31,177 nt of DNA from DASWED01 sp036394995 (GTDB lineage Bacteria; Actinomycetota; UBA4738; JACQTL01). The stretch covers positions 1 to 31,177 of the forward strand of contig DASWED010000004.1 of assembly GCA_036394995.1 (NCBI GenBank), written 5' to 3'. The first letter of the stretch is position 1; every line of letters starts with the position of its first letter. The notes beneath the pieces were generated by a model that saw only the letters and a list, made by a program, of their open reading frames with translations, made no database searches and was not told the DNA's origin. The translations under genes were made by a program, and so were the position numbers. Positions 1 through 8,895 of the stretch are shown here, one piece after another.

Positions 1-17
1 CGCCCCGTCCGCAGGGT

Positions 18-419
18 TCAGCGCTCACCCAGGCGGCGGAGGAAGGAGCCTGACGATGTCACCCGTGCGCCGAGGTCCCTGACGCGTTCGGCCAGGCGGG
101 CGTCGGACGTGACCACCCGGATCGAGGTCGGATCCTCGTCGGCGGACAGCATCTCGACGATCTCGTGGTCCGCGGCGTTCCGTCCTCGGCGGTGGGGGAA
201 GGCCACCTCCACACCGTCGTGCGGGCCCGGCTCCAGATCGGGCGGCCTGCGGTCGAACACGACGATCACGTGACCCCCGGTCCGCGCCGCGAACGCCTGG
301 AGCGTCCCGACCATCCGGTGCACGGCCCGATCGGGGTCGTTCCACCAGCGGTCCGGCCGCGAACCGATGACGTTCATCCCATCCACCAGCCACCGAGCTC
401 GATCCGACATGACGCTCAC
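18..419 (-). CDS. YacP-like NYN-domain ribonuclease
   Basis: This 133-residue protein is predicted to be a small PIN-like/NYN endoribonuclease of the YacP (Rae1) type. The N-terminal strand W-L-V-D-G-M-N-V-I-G-S carries the first acidic metal ligand and the D-G-x-N signature of the family. The strand V-I-V-V-F-D-R-R supplies a second Asp. The segment G-R-N-A-A-D-H-E-I-V and the later V-V-T-S-D-A-R-L supply the remaining acidic residues, all in the expected order. Length fits a single-domain member. The GTG at 419 is the longest start; an ATG at 410 (M-S-D-R) is equally possible, and neither has a clear ribosome binding site. Family members cleave RNA, in Bacillus on ribosome-associated mRNA; the substrate here is inferred only. 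It is the last gene of the leftmost minus-strand group, 88 bp after the LVIVP gene in the opposite coordinate sense. Confidence 0.8.
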   Translation of the reverse strand: MSVMSDRARWLVDGMNVIGSRPDRWWNDPDRAVHRMVGTLQAFAARTGGHVIVVFDRRPPDLEPGPHDGVEVAFPHRRGRNAADHEIVEMLSADEDPTSIRVVTSDARLAERVRDLGARVTSSGSFLRRLGER

Positions 420-507
420 GGCATCGTCCCACGCATGGAGCGGGCCTCGACCGCTGCGGATGATGAGGGACCCCCGCGGGCGAGAGGTGTCGCCCTCGAG
501 CCGCGCG

Positions 508-2037
508 TCAGTTGCCGAAGCGGGCTGCGTCGCCGAGGTTGGAGTTGCCCTCGTAGAAGCCGATGTTCGAGACCTGGCGGGCGTGCGGGCCCCGGTACCG
601 GACCACGTACAGGCCGTTGCGGACGTCCACGAAGTAGATCAGGCCGTTCCTGATGATCGGGTAGCTCCAGGCCACGACCTTGTTCTCGCCGGTGCTGAGG
701 GCGGGGTCCTCGGTGACCACCGCCGCGAGCGGGGTCGGGGTGAACACGCCGGCCACGCGGGGGTGCAGCGGATCGGACAGGTCGATGGCCTGGAGGCCGT
801 TCGAGTGCCAGGTCACGAACGCCAGGTACGGCAGCACCGTGGGGTTGTGCGAGGAGTAGCTGGTGAAGTAGGTGTTCAGCGGATCCTGCCCGCCGCCGGC
901 CGTTGCAAGTTGGGCGTCGGTGGGGATGTCGCACACGAACCACTGCCGCTGGGAGGCCGTCACCGGCCCACCACTGCTGCAGTAGTCGGGCCGGTTCTCG
1001 TTCGTCCGGTACTCGCTCACGACCTTCGGGTGGGCCGCATCGGAGACGTCCAGCACGCGCACCCACCCCCACGGGCAGCCGTGGTCGTAGCCCGTGATGG
1101 GGTCGACGAAGTCGCCGTAGACCTCGTCGGTGGTGAACGCGTAGTGCGTCCCGGGGATCTTCACGGCGGAGTGCGTGCCCGGGTTCCCCCAGGACGGGTC
1201 GCCCGGGGTGTTGAGGAGCCCGATCTTCGGGTTGGCCACCGCGTCGGCGAGCTGGGACGTGTCGATGATCAGGAACCCCCCGCCGAGGTACGCCAGGTAG
1301 GCCCGGCGGCCGTTCGGCGTGAGGGCCAGCGAGTGCAGGCGGACGTCGTTCGCGTCCCGGAAGGCCGCCGGGAACCTGTCGTTGGGGTTCCACCGGACGA
1401 TCTCGGGGAACACGCCCTGGCGGGCCTTCGAGATGTCGGCCACGATCAGGTTCGGCTGAGTCGTGCTGCTGGTGGGGGTGGTGAAGTACAGCAGCGCCCG
1501 GCCGGCGTGGACCGTGTCCACCCACAGGTACATCTCGTGGGGCGTCCGCGAGGGCGTGTACGTCGAGACCAGCGTGGGGTTCGCCGGGTCCGATAGGTCG
1601 AAGAAGTTGAACGAGCTCACCTGCGATCCGGTCGCGTCGGCCGGTGACGCGCAGGCGTGCAGGATCGCGCTGCACTGGAAGTTCATCACGATGAGGAGCT
1701 TCTGCTGCGGCCACACCCGGAGCTCGCGGGAGGTCGACGTCGGCAGGCCCTCGTCCGGTGGACCGATCTCGTTCACCACGGCGGGGTTGCTGGGGTTGGC
1801 CACGTCCACCACCAGGACGCCCGCGTGCGGGTGGGTCCCGTCCGTGCGGCTCCCGATGTACAGGTAGTGCCCGTACATCGCGGGCGCGGCGTTCATCCCA
1901 CGGCTGAACAGGTCGTTGTGCCCCACCAGCGAGAACCCGGCGGCCGGCTGGGTCGACCCGGCATGTGCCGGCCACGACGCGAACAGGCCGAGGACGAGGG
2001 CGAACGAGACCAGGGGTACGACGGCGCGGCGGCGCAT
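508..2037 (-). CDS. exported LVIVP-repeat beta-propeller protein
   Basis: The 509-residue product begins with a clear Sec signal peptide (M-R-R-R-A-V-V-P, a hydrophobic core to about residue 22, and an A-H-A cleavage site near residue 26). The mature part has repeats ending in D-[VL]-[SA]-[ND]-P-x-x-P, visible in VVDVANPSNP, FFDLSDPANP, VLDVSDAAHP and AIDLSDPLHP, which is the LVIVP repeat signature of cell-surface beta-propellers. I chose the ATG at 2037 rather than an in-frame start 24 nt earlier because GGAGG lies 6 nt before it and it begins the signal peptide exactly. Function is unknown; members are extracellular and are thought to act as binding scaffolds. It lies downstream of the PQQ-like lipoprotein with an 88-bp gap, so co-transcription is possible but not shown. 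Confidence 0.88.
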   Translation of the reverse strand: MRRRAVVPLVSFALVLGLFASWPAHAGSTQPAAGFSLVGHNDLFSRGMNAAPAMYGHYLYIGSRTDGTHPHAGVLVVDVANPSNPAVVNEIGPPDEGLPTSTSRELRVWPQQKLLIVMNFQCSAILHACASPADATGSQVSSFNFFDLSDPANPTLVSTYTPSRTPHEMYLWVDTVHAGRALLYFTTPTSSTTQPNLIVADISKARQGVFPEIVRWNPNDRFPAAFRDANDVRLHSLALTPNGRRAYLAYLGGGFLIIDTSQLADAVANPKIGLLNTPGDPSWGNPGTHSAVKIPGTHYAFTTDEVYGDFVDPITGYDHGCPWGWVRVLDVSDAAHPKVVSEYRTNENRPDYCSSGGPVTASQRQWFVCDIPTDAQLATAGGGQDPLNTYFTSYSSHNPTVLPYLAFVTWHSNGLQAIDLSDPLHPRVAGVFTPTPLAAVVTEDPALSTGENKVVAWSYPIIRNGLIYFVDVRNGLYVVRYRGPHARQVSNIGFYEGNSNLGDAARFGN

Positions 2038-2125
2038 GAGGAACCTCCCGGGTGCGGGCAACGGGCTTCGACGCTCGTGTTTCCCCGCCCCGGCAGGATG
2101 AAACCTCCGGACTGCCGACCGTGGG

Positions 2126-3508
2126 TCAGGTCGCGAACGAGTACAACCGCTGCGGCGTCATCACGAGCAGGCGATCGCCCACCACGAGCATCCCGTTGAC
2201 CGCGCGCCCGATGTGCCAGACGCTGGCCGGGGAGCACGCCCGGTCCCCGCGGGCGCAGTCCTCGTAGAACGCATAGACGTCGCGCTTGCCGCTCACGTAC
2301 ACGCGGCCGCCCGCCACCAGCGGCGCCGACTTGTTGCCCCGGTGCTCCCAGTGCCAGACGGCGTGGCAGCCTTCCGGCCGGTCGCAGTTCGCACGGAACG
2401 CGTACACATGGCCCCCGTAGTCGCTCACGAACACCCGGTCCCCGTCGATCGCAGGGGCCCGGAAGAAGCCGCCCGGGGGGTGGGAGCGCCACAGCGGCTC
2501 GCATCGGTCCCCGCTGCTGCCGCATGTGGCGGGATACCGGTACAGCGAGGTCCCGCTCGTCACGAACAGCGAGCCGTCGTGTTCGACCGGGGTCCCCAGG
2601 AAGGGGTCGTATGCGCCGTGTCCCTCCCGCGTGTCGTCGCGCCAGAGCGGAGCGCAGACGGAATCCACCGGGGCGCAGTCGAGCGGGAACGCCATCAACA
2701 CGTTCAGGCCATCGCGTCCCATTGCTGTCTGCGAGACGACGTACACGCGGTCGTCGCCGATCACCGGTCCCCCACCGAACCCGACGACGTTCGGGAACAG
2801 GCCTCGCCAGGTGGGAACGCACCGTCCACCGTCCGTCCGGCACCGCAGCGGGTACACCGAGAGCCCCCGGCCGGTCGCGACGAAGACCCGGTCGCCCACG
2901 ATGACGGGCGTTCCCGGAACGCGGCCGATCTGCCCCTTCCACAGCGGGGCGCAGACCCCGCCGTCGTTCGCACACCCCTCGGCGAACGCGTAGATCCGGC
3001 CGGGGTTGGCGCCATGCGTGTCCCCGATCTCCGTCGTCGAGGACACCACGACGACGCCGTGGCCCACTGCCGGAGGCGAGAGGAAGTTCGCGCTCGGATC
3101 CAACGGATACGGGCCGGTCTCCAGCGGGGGCCACAGGTTCTCCGTCATTCCGGTCCACATCGGCCGGCACCGGCCGCGGCACCCCTCGTCGAACGCGAAG
3201 AGGCGGTCGGACGCGACGTACACGACCCCTCCGGACACGGTGTCACCGCCCACGCGGCCGCCCGTCCGCGCCCACCAGACCGGCCGGCAGCGGCGGGCGC
3301 AGTCGAGCGGGAACGCGGCGATCCGGGGACGGGCATCGGTGCCGCCGAGGACCAGGACGAGGTCCCCGTCGACCACCGGTTGGGACTCAGCGTGAAAGAG
3401 CGCGGTCCACTGCGGCGCGGGCGACGAGGGAACCCGGGTGCCGCCCGACGCGGCAGCGATGAGCGGACAGCAGGAGACAAGCAGGAGCAGCCTGAGGAAC
3501 CGGTTCAC
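2126..3508 (-). CDS. PQQ-like beta-propeller lipoprotein with cysteine-paired blades
   Basis: The product has 460 residues. The N-terminus (M-N-R-F-L-R, then a Leu-rich core) contains a lipobox L10-V11-S12-C13, so it is probably a membrane-anchored lipoprotein. The body is a PQQ-like propeller with repeated G-D-x-V-[FY]-V-x strands. Eight repeats each contain a cysteine pair (C-x3-C in the first two, C-x5-C once, C-x6-C in the others), usually followed by x-P-x-W; these look like one disulfide per blade. The start is GTG at 3508, with GGGAGGG about 5 nt upstream; that site overlaps the region just after the cyclase stop codon, 12 bp away. The short gap suggests co-transcription and translational coupling with the cyclase. 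Quinone binding is not implied by the fold. The function could be substrate or surface binding; I do not recognise a specific role. Confidence 0.85.
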   Translation of the reverse strand: MNRFLRLLLLVSCCPLIAAASGGTRVPSSPAPQWTALFHAESQPVVDGDLVLVLGGTDARPRIAAFPLDCARRCRPVWWARTGGRVGGDTVSGGVVYVASDRLFAFDEGCRGRCRPMWTGMTENLWPPLETGPYPLDPSANFLSPPAVGHGVVVVSSTTEIGDTHGANPGRIYAFAEGCANDGGVCAPLWKGQIGRVPGTPVIVGDRVFVATGRGLSVYPLRCRTDGGRCVPTWRGLFPNVVGFGGGPVIGDDRVYVVSQTAMGRDGLNVLMAFPLDCAPVDSVCAPLWRDDTREGHGAYDPFLGTPVEHDGSLFVTSGTSLYRYPATCGSSGDRCEPLWRSHPPGGFFRAPAIDGDRVFVSDYGGHVYAFRANCDRPEGCHAVWHWEHRGNKSAPLVAGGRVYVSGKRDVYAFYEDCARGDRACSPASVWHIGRAVNGMLVVGDRLLVMTPQRLYSFAT

Positions 3509-3520
3509 CGCCGCCCTCCC

Positions 3521-6500
3521 TCAGTGCAGCGCAAGGAGTTCCTCGATCTCGGCCGTTCGCAGGAACCGGTCGCGGGCCGGTTCGTCGAGGCCCTTCGCGA
3601 ACTCCTCCACGGCCGTTCGAGCGACGTCGGCGGCCGCGCTCGCGGCGTCGTCCTCGCCCAGCGCGAACCTGACGCGGGCCAGCTCCGCCGCGGCGCGCCA
3701 CCGGAGCCCGAGGTGGCCGATCCGCCGTGACAGGTCGAGGGCCTGCTTGATGTGGGGAGCGGCCTCGCCGGGACGGCCGGCCGCCCCCAGGGCCTGTCCC
3801 AGGACGATCCTGGACATCGCCATGTACTTCCAGCGGGGGAGCACGGCGGCCTCCTCGACCGACGCCGTGGCCATCTCGATCGCGTCGTCGGTTCGCCCGG
3901 CCGCCAGCGCCACCGCGGCCTGCGCCTCGGCCAGCCGGGTCGAGAACAGCTGCCCGTGGAGGCCCTTCGTCGCCCGGGCCATCTCCCACAGCCCCGGTAT
4001 GGCCTGCTCGGCCCGTCCGACCTGGCCCTCCGCGAGGTCGAGCAGCATGATGTCGATGGCGGCGCTGCCGATGCCCGGCGGGAACGCGGCCCGCCGGGCC
4101 AGGTCGGCCCCCTCCTCGCTCAACCGGCGGGCCTCGGAGTGGTCCATGACCAGCTCCCGCACGGTGCCCGCCCACATGTTCATCGAACGCGAGGAGAACC
4201 GGGGGAGGCCCTCCCACTCCAGACCCAGCGACACCGAGCGTTCGAACCACCGGACGGCATCGGACATCCGGCCGCCCACGGCCAGGGCCATCGCCACGTG
4301 CGCCATCGACTGCGTCGTGGACTCCAGGGACTGGACCTCCAGGCCCAGGTCGACGGCTCGTTCCGAGTGCGTCGCCGACTCGGCGAACTGGCCCCGCCAG
4401 TAGGCGTACAGGCCCAGGAACATCACCGCGAACGCGTAATCGGGATCGCGCGCTCGCACGCCCTCGGGCCACGAATCCACGGCACGCTGTGTGATGTCCA
4501 TGGCGACGTCGAGATGTCCCTGCATGGCCTCGGCGGTTCCCAGCAGCGTCAGGGCCCGGGCCTTCATCACGGGGTCCCCGACGGCCTCCGCGGCCTCCGC
4601 GGCCGCCGGAGCGAACCGGTGGACGCTGTCGTGATCCACCATGGTCACGGCGGCGTGGGCCCGTTCGACGAGGGCCTCGGCCCGGTCGGTTCCCTCCAGG
4701 TGCGGGAGAGCCGCCTCGAGGTCCTCCACGGCGAGGGCGTGGACCCCCGCCGCCGCATGGGCGCGGGCCCGCAGGAGCCTGATCCCGGGCGCCCGGTCGG
4801 CCATCCCCGCGCCGTCCAGCAACGCGAGGGCCCGGGTCAGGAGCTCGGCGGCCTCCACCTTCGCCCACGCCCGGGACGCGTGGTCTGCGGCCACCAGCAG
4901 GTAGTCGACGGCGCGGCGGGCGTCCGCCCCCTCCTGCCAGTGGTGGGCCAGGAGTGCCGCCATCTCGGAGGTCCGTTCGCCCAGGCGCTCCTCCAGCCAG
5001 GCGGCCACGGCGGCGTGCTGGACACGGCGCGTCGCCTTGGGGACGATCCCGTAGGCGATCTCGCGGATCAGGGCGTGCTTGAACGAGAACTCCTCGGCGC
5101 CGGGGATGCTCGATGTGGTGGCCCGCCGGATGAGTCCCCGGGACTCCAGGCGCTCGAGTGCGTCGCCCGGGACACCGGAGGTCCCCGGCCCGGACAGTGC
5201 ATCCACCGCCCCGTCCCAGAACACGTCCCCGACCACGGAGGCGTCCTGGATGACCCGGCGCTCCGGCCCGGGGAGCAGGTCCAGGCGCGCGGTGATGATG
5301 GCCTTCACGGAGGTCGGCAGCTCCTCGTGGTCGTCCTCGTGCCGCCCGGCGACGGTCGCCGCCAGCTCCTCCAGGAACAGTGGATTGCCCCCGCCGGCGC
5401 GGACGAGACGGTCGGCCGCGCCCACGGCCGTGGAGCTGAGGAGCAGGCCGGCGAGCTCGCGGGCGGCTCCGTCGGGCAGCGGCTCCAGCGTCACCGCGGT
5501 GTAGGCGGGCTGCCCGGCCCCCCACGAGGGCTGGTCGTCGAGGAGCTCGGGGCGGGTCGTGCACAGGACCATCAGGGGCACGTCGTGGACCCGCGAGGAG
5601 ACGGCGCCCATGAGATCGAGCTCGGTCTGGTCCGCCCAGTGCACGTCCTCGAACACCAGCATCGTGGGCCGCTCCCGGGCCAGCGCGGCGACGAACTTCC
5701 GGATGGCGAGGAAGATCCCGGGGCGGTCGGTCGAACCCTCCCCCTCGTCGATGCCCACGGCGACGGCCAGCTTGGCCACCACGTCCGGCTCCTCCGTCCC
5801 GAACAGCGAACGGACATGCTCCGCCACCAGGGTGCGGGCTGCGTCCGGATCCATGCCCAGGTCCAGGCCGGCCAGCGACCGAACCTGCTCGGCAAACGCC
5901 CCGTAGCCCGACCCTCCGCCGTACGGCAGCGACCTGCCCACCAGGATCCGGGCGCCGTCGACGGCGACCCGCGTGGCCACCTCCCGGGCCAGGCGGCTCT
6001 TGCCCATCCCCGGCGGCGCCACCAGCGTCACCAGGTGCGGGCGCCGTTCGTTCATGGTCCTCGACCACAGCCCGAGGAGCAGCTCCAGCTCGGCGCCCCG
6101 GCCGATGAGCCGCGCGCGCATTCCCACCTCGCGATGGGCCGGCGCCGCCATCGGCTCAAGGGCCCGCCACGCCTCCACCACGTCCTGCTTGCCCTTCGCC
6201 GTGACCGGATCCACCGGCTCGAACCGGATCGTCCGGTGGGCGGCGCGATGGGTCTCGGAGCCCACCAGGACCTCGCCGGGGGCCGCCGAGCTCATCAGGC
6301 GGGCCGCCGTGTTCGTGGTGTCGCCCATGACCGTGTAGTCGCGGCGCTCGCGGGGCCCGACCTGCGCGGCCATCACCTCGCCCGTGTTCACCCCCACGTG
6401 GACGCTCAGGGGGATCCCGCCCGGCGCGAGGCCGGACGAGGCCACCGCGTCGCGCATGGCCAGCGCGGCGCGCACGGCCCGCTCCGGGTCGTCCTCATGC

Positions 6501-6889
6501 GACACCGGCGCGCCGAACACCGCCATCACGGCGTCGCCCATCACGGACGTGACGGTGCCCCCGAAGCGCTGGACCTCCCGACCCATGAGCTCCGCGGAAC
6601 GGTCGGCCAGGGAGCGAACGTCCTCGGGGTCCATTCGTTCGGACAGGGAGGTGAAGCGGGAGAGGTCCGCGAACACCACCGTGACCCACCGGCGTTCCTC
6701 GACCGGGGCAGCCGCCAGCGGTGCCGCCGCCTCCTCCACCAGGCGGGTCCCGCAGGAACCGCAGAACGCGAACCCGAGCGGGTTGTCGGCCCCGCAGCTC
6801 GGGCAGGCCCGCCGGAGCGACGTGCCGCACCGGCCGCAGAACCGCTGCGCGTCCTCGTTCTCGGTGCCACAGGAGGGGCAGGTGATCAC
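3521..6889 (-). CDS. zinc-ribbon / class III adenylate cyclase / AAA ATPase / TPR signalling protein
   Basis: The product has 1122 residues. Residues 1-47 are two zinc ribbons (C4-x2-C7 with C18-x2-C21, and C29-x2-C32 with C43-x2-C46). Residues about 66-245 are a class III nucleotidyl cyclase domain: metal-binding D75 (V-V-F-A-D) and D119 (M-G-D-A-V-M-A-V-F-G), and transition-state N193 and R197 (T-T-N-T-A-A-R-L). The usual substrate-selecting Lys before M-G-D is Ser115, and the partner position is Thr186, as in class IIIb enzymes. A STAND-like ATPase follows, with Walker A A-P-P-G-M-G-K297-S and Walker B L-V-F-E-D-V-H-W-A-D. The C-terminal half is TPR-like helical repeats. Architecture and length fit the cyclase-ATPase family common in Actinomycetota. 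The start is GTG at 6889 with GGGGA upstream. It is transcribed divergently from the histidine kinase. Whether it makes cAMP is uncertain given Ser115. Confidence 0.9.
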   Translation of the reverse strand: MITCPSCGTENEDAQRFCGRCGTSLRRACPSCGADNPLGFAFCGSCGTRLVEEAAAPLAAAPVEERRWVTVVFADLSRFTSLSERMDPEDVRSLADRSAELMGREVQRFGGTVTSVMGDAVMAVFGAPVSHEDDPERAVRAALAMRDAVASSGLAPGGIPLSVHVGVNTGEVMAAQVGPRERRDYTVMGDTTNTAARLMSSAAPGEVLVGSETHRAAHRTIRFEPVDPVTAKGKQDVVEAWRALEPMAAPAHREVGMRARLIGRGAELELLLGLWSRTMNERRPHLVTLVAPPGMGKSRLAREVATRVAVDGARILVGRSLPYGGGSGYGAFAEQVRSLAGLDLGMDPDAARTLVAEHVRSLFGTEEPDVVAKLAVAVGIDEGEGSTDRPGIFLAIRKFVAALARERPTMLVFEDVHWADQTELDLMGAVSSRVHDVPLMVLCTTRPELLDDQPSWGAGQPAYTAVTLEPLPDGAARELAGLLLSSTAVGAADRLVRAGGGNPLFLEELAATVAGRHEDDHEELPTSVKAIITARLDLLPGPERRVIQDASVVGDVFWDGAVDALSGPGTSGVPGDALERLESRGLIRRATTSSIPGAEEFSFKHALIREIAYGIVPKATRRVQHAAVAAWLEERLGERTSEMAALLAHHWQEGADARRAVDYLLVAADHASRAWAKVEAAELLTRALALLDGAGMADRAPGIRLLRARAHAAAGVHALAVEDLEAALPHLEGTDRAEALVERAHAAVTMVDHDSVHRFAPAAAEAAEAVGDPVMKARALTLLGTAEAMQGHLDVAMDITQRAVDSWPEGVRARDPDYAFAVMFLGLYAYWRGQFAESATHSERAVDLGLEVQSLESTTQSMAHVAMALAVGGRMSDAVRWFERSVSLGLEWEGLPRFSSRSMNMWAGTVRELVMDHSEARRLSEEGADLARRAAFPPGIGSAAIDIMLLDLAEGQVGRAEQAIPGLWEMARATKGLHGQLFSTRLAEAQAAVALAAGRTDDAIEMATASVEEAAVLPRWKYMAMSRIVLGQALGAAGRPGEAAPHIKQALDLSRRIGHLGLRWRAAAELARVRFALGEDDAASAAADVARTAVEEFAKGLDEPARDRFLRTAEIEELLALH

Positions 6890-6956
6890 GTCGTCCCCAC
6901 GGTCGGAAGGGCGGCCCGATTATGCGCCGCGGCCCGGCCGCCGGGGAATCCGCGGG

Positions 6957-6972
6957 TCAACCTCCGGGTTGA
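6957..6972. promoter_or_regulatory. inverted repeat in divergent promoter region
   Basis: TCAACC and GGTTGA form a 6-bp inverted repeat separated by TCCG in the 117-bp gap between the divergently transcribed cyclase (start 6889) and histidine kinase (start 7007) genes. The right arm contains TTGATG, a possible -35 element for the plus strand. The dyad is placed where a dimeric regulator could act on both promoters. The arms are short, so chance cannot be excluded. Confidence 0.35.
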
Positions 6973-6994
6973 TGCACGGCCCCACGGCCACGCC

Positions 6995-7000
6995 TAAGGT
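6995..7000 (+). promoter_or_regulatory. TAAGGT -10-like box for leaderless histidine kinase mRNA
   Basis: TAAGGT fits the actinobacterial TAnnnT -10 pattern and ends 6 nt before the GTG start at 7007. This spacing would place the transcription start at or next to the start codon. AAGG could alternatively be read as a weak Shine-Dalgarno. Confidence 0.4.
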
Positions 7001-7006
7001 GCGGTC

Positions 7007-8227
7007 GTGGACGATGACGTGTCCCTGGTCCGGCGCCTGCGGGCCGTGAGGCCGGCGATCGTGGACGCTGCGGTGGCGGCGGCGCTGTTCACGGTGGCCG
7101 TCGTGGAGACGGTCACCGAGCTCGACTGCCAATGCGTGTCGCGAACGGACGTCACCCTCACCGTGATCTTCCTGGTGGCGATGACGCTTCCTCTGGTGTG
7201 GCGGCGCCGTTTCCCGTTCGCGGTGCTGACCGTCGTGGGGCTTGCCAAGGTCCTGTACAGCGACATCCTGAGCGTCCAGCCGGACCCGTTCACGGCGGTG
7301 TTCCCCGTGCTGCTCGCCGTGTACAGCGTGGCGGCGTACGCGCGGAGGTCCCTCGCGATCGCGGGGGGGGTCCTCACCCTGATCGCCCTCCTGGCCTTCA
7401 ACATCTCGGAGTTCGGGAGCGACTTCGCCGACCTCGCCACGCAGTTCGCGTTCCTGGGGGGGGCGTGGATCGTCGGCGACAACACCCGATACCGCAGGCG
7501 GCAGGCCGAGCTCCTCCGCGATCGGGCCGAGCGGGCCGAACGCGAGCGGGAGGAGCAGGCCCGCCTCGGCGCGATGGAGGAACGGGCCCGCATCGCCCGG
7601 GAGATCCACGACGTGGTGACCCACAGCGTGAGCGTGATCGCGGTCCAGGCCGGTGCGGCCCGGAGGGTGGTGGAGACCACGCCCGAGAAGGCTCGGGATG
7701 CGCTGGCCTCCATCGAACGGATCAGCCGGGAGACCATGGCCGAGCTGCGGGGGGCCGTCGGCGTCCTGCGGGGAGGCGAGGGCGGGGCGGCGCTCACTCC
7801 ACAGCCCGGGCTGGCCCGGCTGGACGACCTCGTCCGGCAATTCCGGGACGCCGGGATGAACGTGGAGGTGAGCACCGAGGGGACCAGGCGGAACCTGCCC
7901 GCCGGCCTCGACCTCTCCGCGTACCGCGTGGTGCAGGAGGCCCTCACGAACACGCTCCGCCATGCCGGGCAGACCGTCGCGCACGTGCGGGTTCGCTACG
8001 GGCCGGGGGCCCTGGAGCTGGTGGTCGCCGACGAGGGCGGCGGCGGTCCGGGAGCGGACGCGGGCACCACCCCCGCCGGCGTGGAGACCCGCTCGGGGCA
8101 CGGGCTCGAGGGGATGCGGGAACGGGTGACGGCGTACGGGGGCACGCTCGAGGCCGGGCCGGCGAACGGCGGATTCCTGATCCGGGCCGTCCTCCCCTTC
8201 CCGGAGCAACAGGCGGGGGGAACTTGA
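7007..8227 (+). CDS. DesK/NarX-type sensor histidine kinase
   Basis: The 406-residue membrane kinase has about four or five hydrophobic segments within residues 14-155, a charged coiled-coil linker (about 160-190, rich in R-A-E-R-E-R-E-E), a HisKA_3 dimerisation domain with phospho-acceptor H201 in R-E-I-H-D-V-V-T-H, and a HATPase_c domain (V-V-Q-E-A-L-T-N-T-L-R-H-A as the N box, V-V-A-D-E-G-G-G-G, and G-H-G-L-E-G-M-R-E-R). There is no large extracellular sensor, so the stimulus is probably sensed in or near the membrane. The start is GTG at 7007. The stop codon overlaps the TTG start of the response regulator by 4 nt (TTGA), so the pair is translationally coupled. The MMPL transporter immediately downstream is the most obvious target. 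Confidence 0.93.
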   Translation: MDDDVSLVRRLRAVRPAIVDAAVAAALFTVAVVETVTELDCQCVSRTDVTLTVIFLVAMTLPLVWRRRFPFAVLTVVGLAKVLYSDILSVQPDPFTAVFPVLLAVYSVAAYARRSLAIAGGVLTLIALLAFNISEFGSDFADLATQFAFLGGAWIVGDNTRYRRRQAELLRDRAERAEREREEQARLGAMEERARIAREIHDVVTHSVSVIAVQAGAARRVVETTPEKARDALASIERISRETMAELRGAVGVLRGGEGGAALTPQPGLARLDDLVRQFRDAGMNVEVSTEGTRRNLPAGLDLSAYRVVQEALTNTLRHAGQTVAHVRVRYGPGALELVVADEGGGGPGADAGTTPAGVETRSGHGLEGMRERVTAYGGTLEAGPANGGFLIRAVLPFPEQQAGGT

Positions 8228-8895
8228 GCATCCGCGTGCTGCTCGTGGACGACCAGACGCTCGTCCGGACGGGCTTCCGCATGATCCTGGAGTCAGAGCC
8301 CGACATCGAGGTGGGCGGGGAGGCCGCCGACGGGGTGGAGGGCGTGCGGGAAGCGGCAAGGACCCGGCCCGACGTCGTGCTGATGGACGTGCGGATGCCC
8401 CGGATGGACGGCATCGAGGCCACCCGCCGGATCGCGGCCGCCGACGAGCATCCGCGGGTGCTCATCCTGACCACGTTCGACCTCGACGAGTACGTGTTCC
8501 AGGGACTGCGGGCCGGGGCCAGCGGGTTCCTGCTGAAGGACGTGACGCCGGAGGACCTGGTGCGGGCGGTCCGGGTGGTGGCCGGAGGCGAGTCGCTGCT
8601 GTCGCCTTCGGTGACCCGCCGTCTGATCGAGGAGTTCGTCCGGACCCCGGACCCCCGTGCCGCGCCCACCCCAGCCCTGGCCACGCTGACCGAGCGCGAG
8701 CGGGAGGTCCTGGGGCTGATCGGGCACGGCCTGTCGAATCACGAGATCGCCGCCCGGCTGTTCCTGAGCATGGCCACCGTGAAGACCCACGTGAACCGGC
8801 TGTTCATGAAGCTCACGCTGCGCGACCGGGCCCAGGCCGTGGTCCTGGCCTACGAGTCCGGGGTGGTCCGCCCGGGAGAGCGCTCCGCGGACTGA
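8224..8895 (+). CDS. NarL/LuxR-family response regulator
   Basis: The 223-residue regulator has a receiver domain (acidic pair in V-L-L-V-D-D, phospho-acceptor D55 in V-L-M-D-V-R-M-P, and K in F-L-L-K-D-V) and a C-terminal LuxR-type helix-turn-helix (L-T-E-R-E-R-E-V-L through A-T-V-K-T-H-V-N-R-L). I chose TTG at 8224 because it overlaps the kinase stop codon and places S-I-R-V-L-L-V-D-D at the N-terminus as usual for the family; the frame is open for more than 1 kb upstream, but that part is a shadow of the kinase gene. It should be phosphorylated by the kinase encoded just upstream and bind DNA as a dimer. The operator is not identified; the MMPL exporter gene starts 127 bp downstream. Confidence 0.93.
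   Translation: MSIRVLLVDDQTLVRTGFRMILESEPDIEVGGEAADGVEGVREAARTRPDVVLMDVRMPRMDGIEATRRIAAADEHPRVLILTTFDLDEYVFQGLRAGASGFLLKDVTPEDLVRAVRVVAGGESLLSPSVTRRLIEEFVRTPDPRAAPTPALATLTEREREVLGLIGHGLSNHEIAARLFLSMATVKTHVNRLFMKLTLRDRAQAVVLAYESGVVRPGERSAD

Noticed and set aside
3752..6997. Very long open frame of 1081 codons on the plus strand opposite the cyclase gene
   Set aside because: It is an antisense shadow typical of GC-rich coding DNA. Its translation is rich in Gly, Arg, Pro, Gln and His without motifs, whereas the minus strand encodes a complete multidomain protein.
7132..8223. Response regulator extended far upstream in its frame
   Set aside because: The extension overlaps the whole histidine kinase gene and is a shadow. 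The receiver domain starts exactly at TTG 8224.
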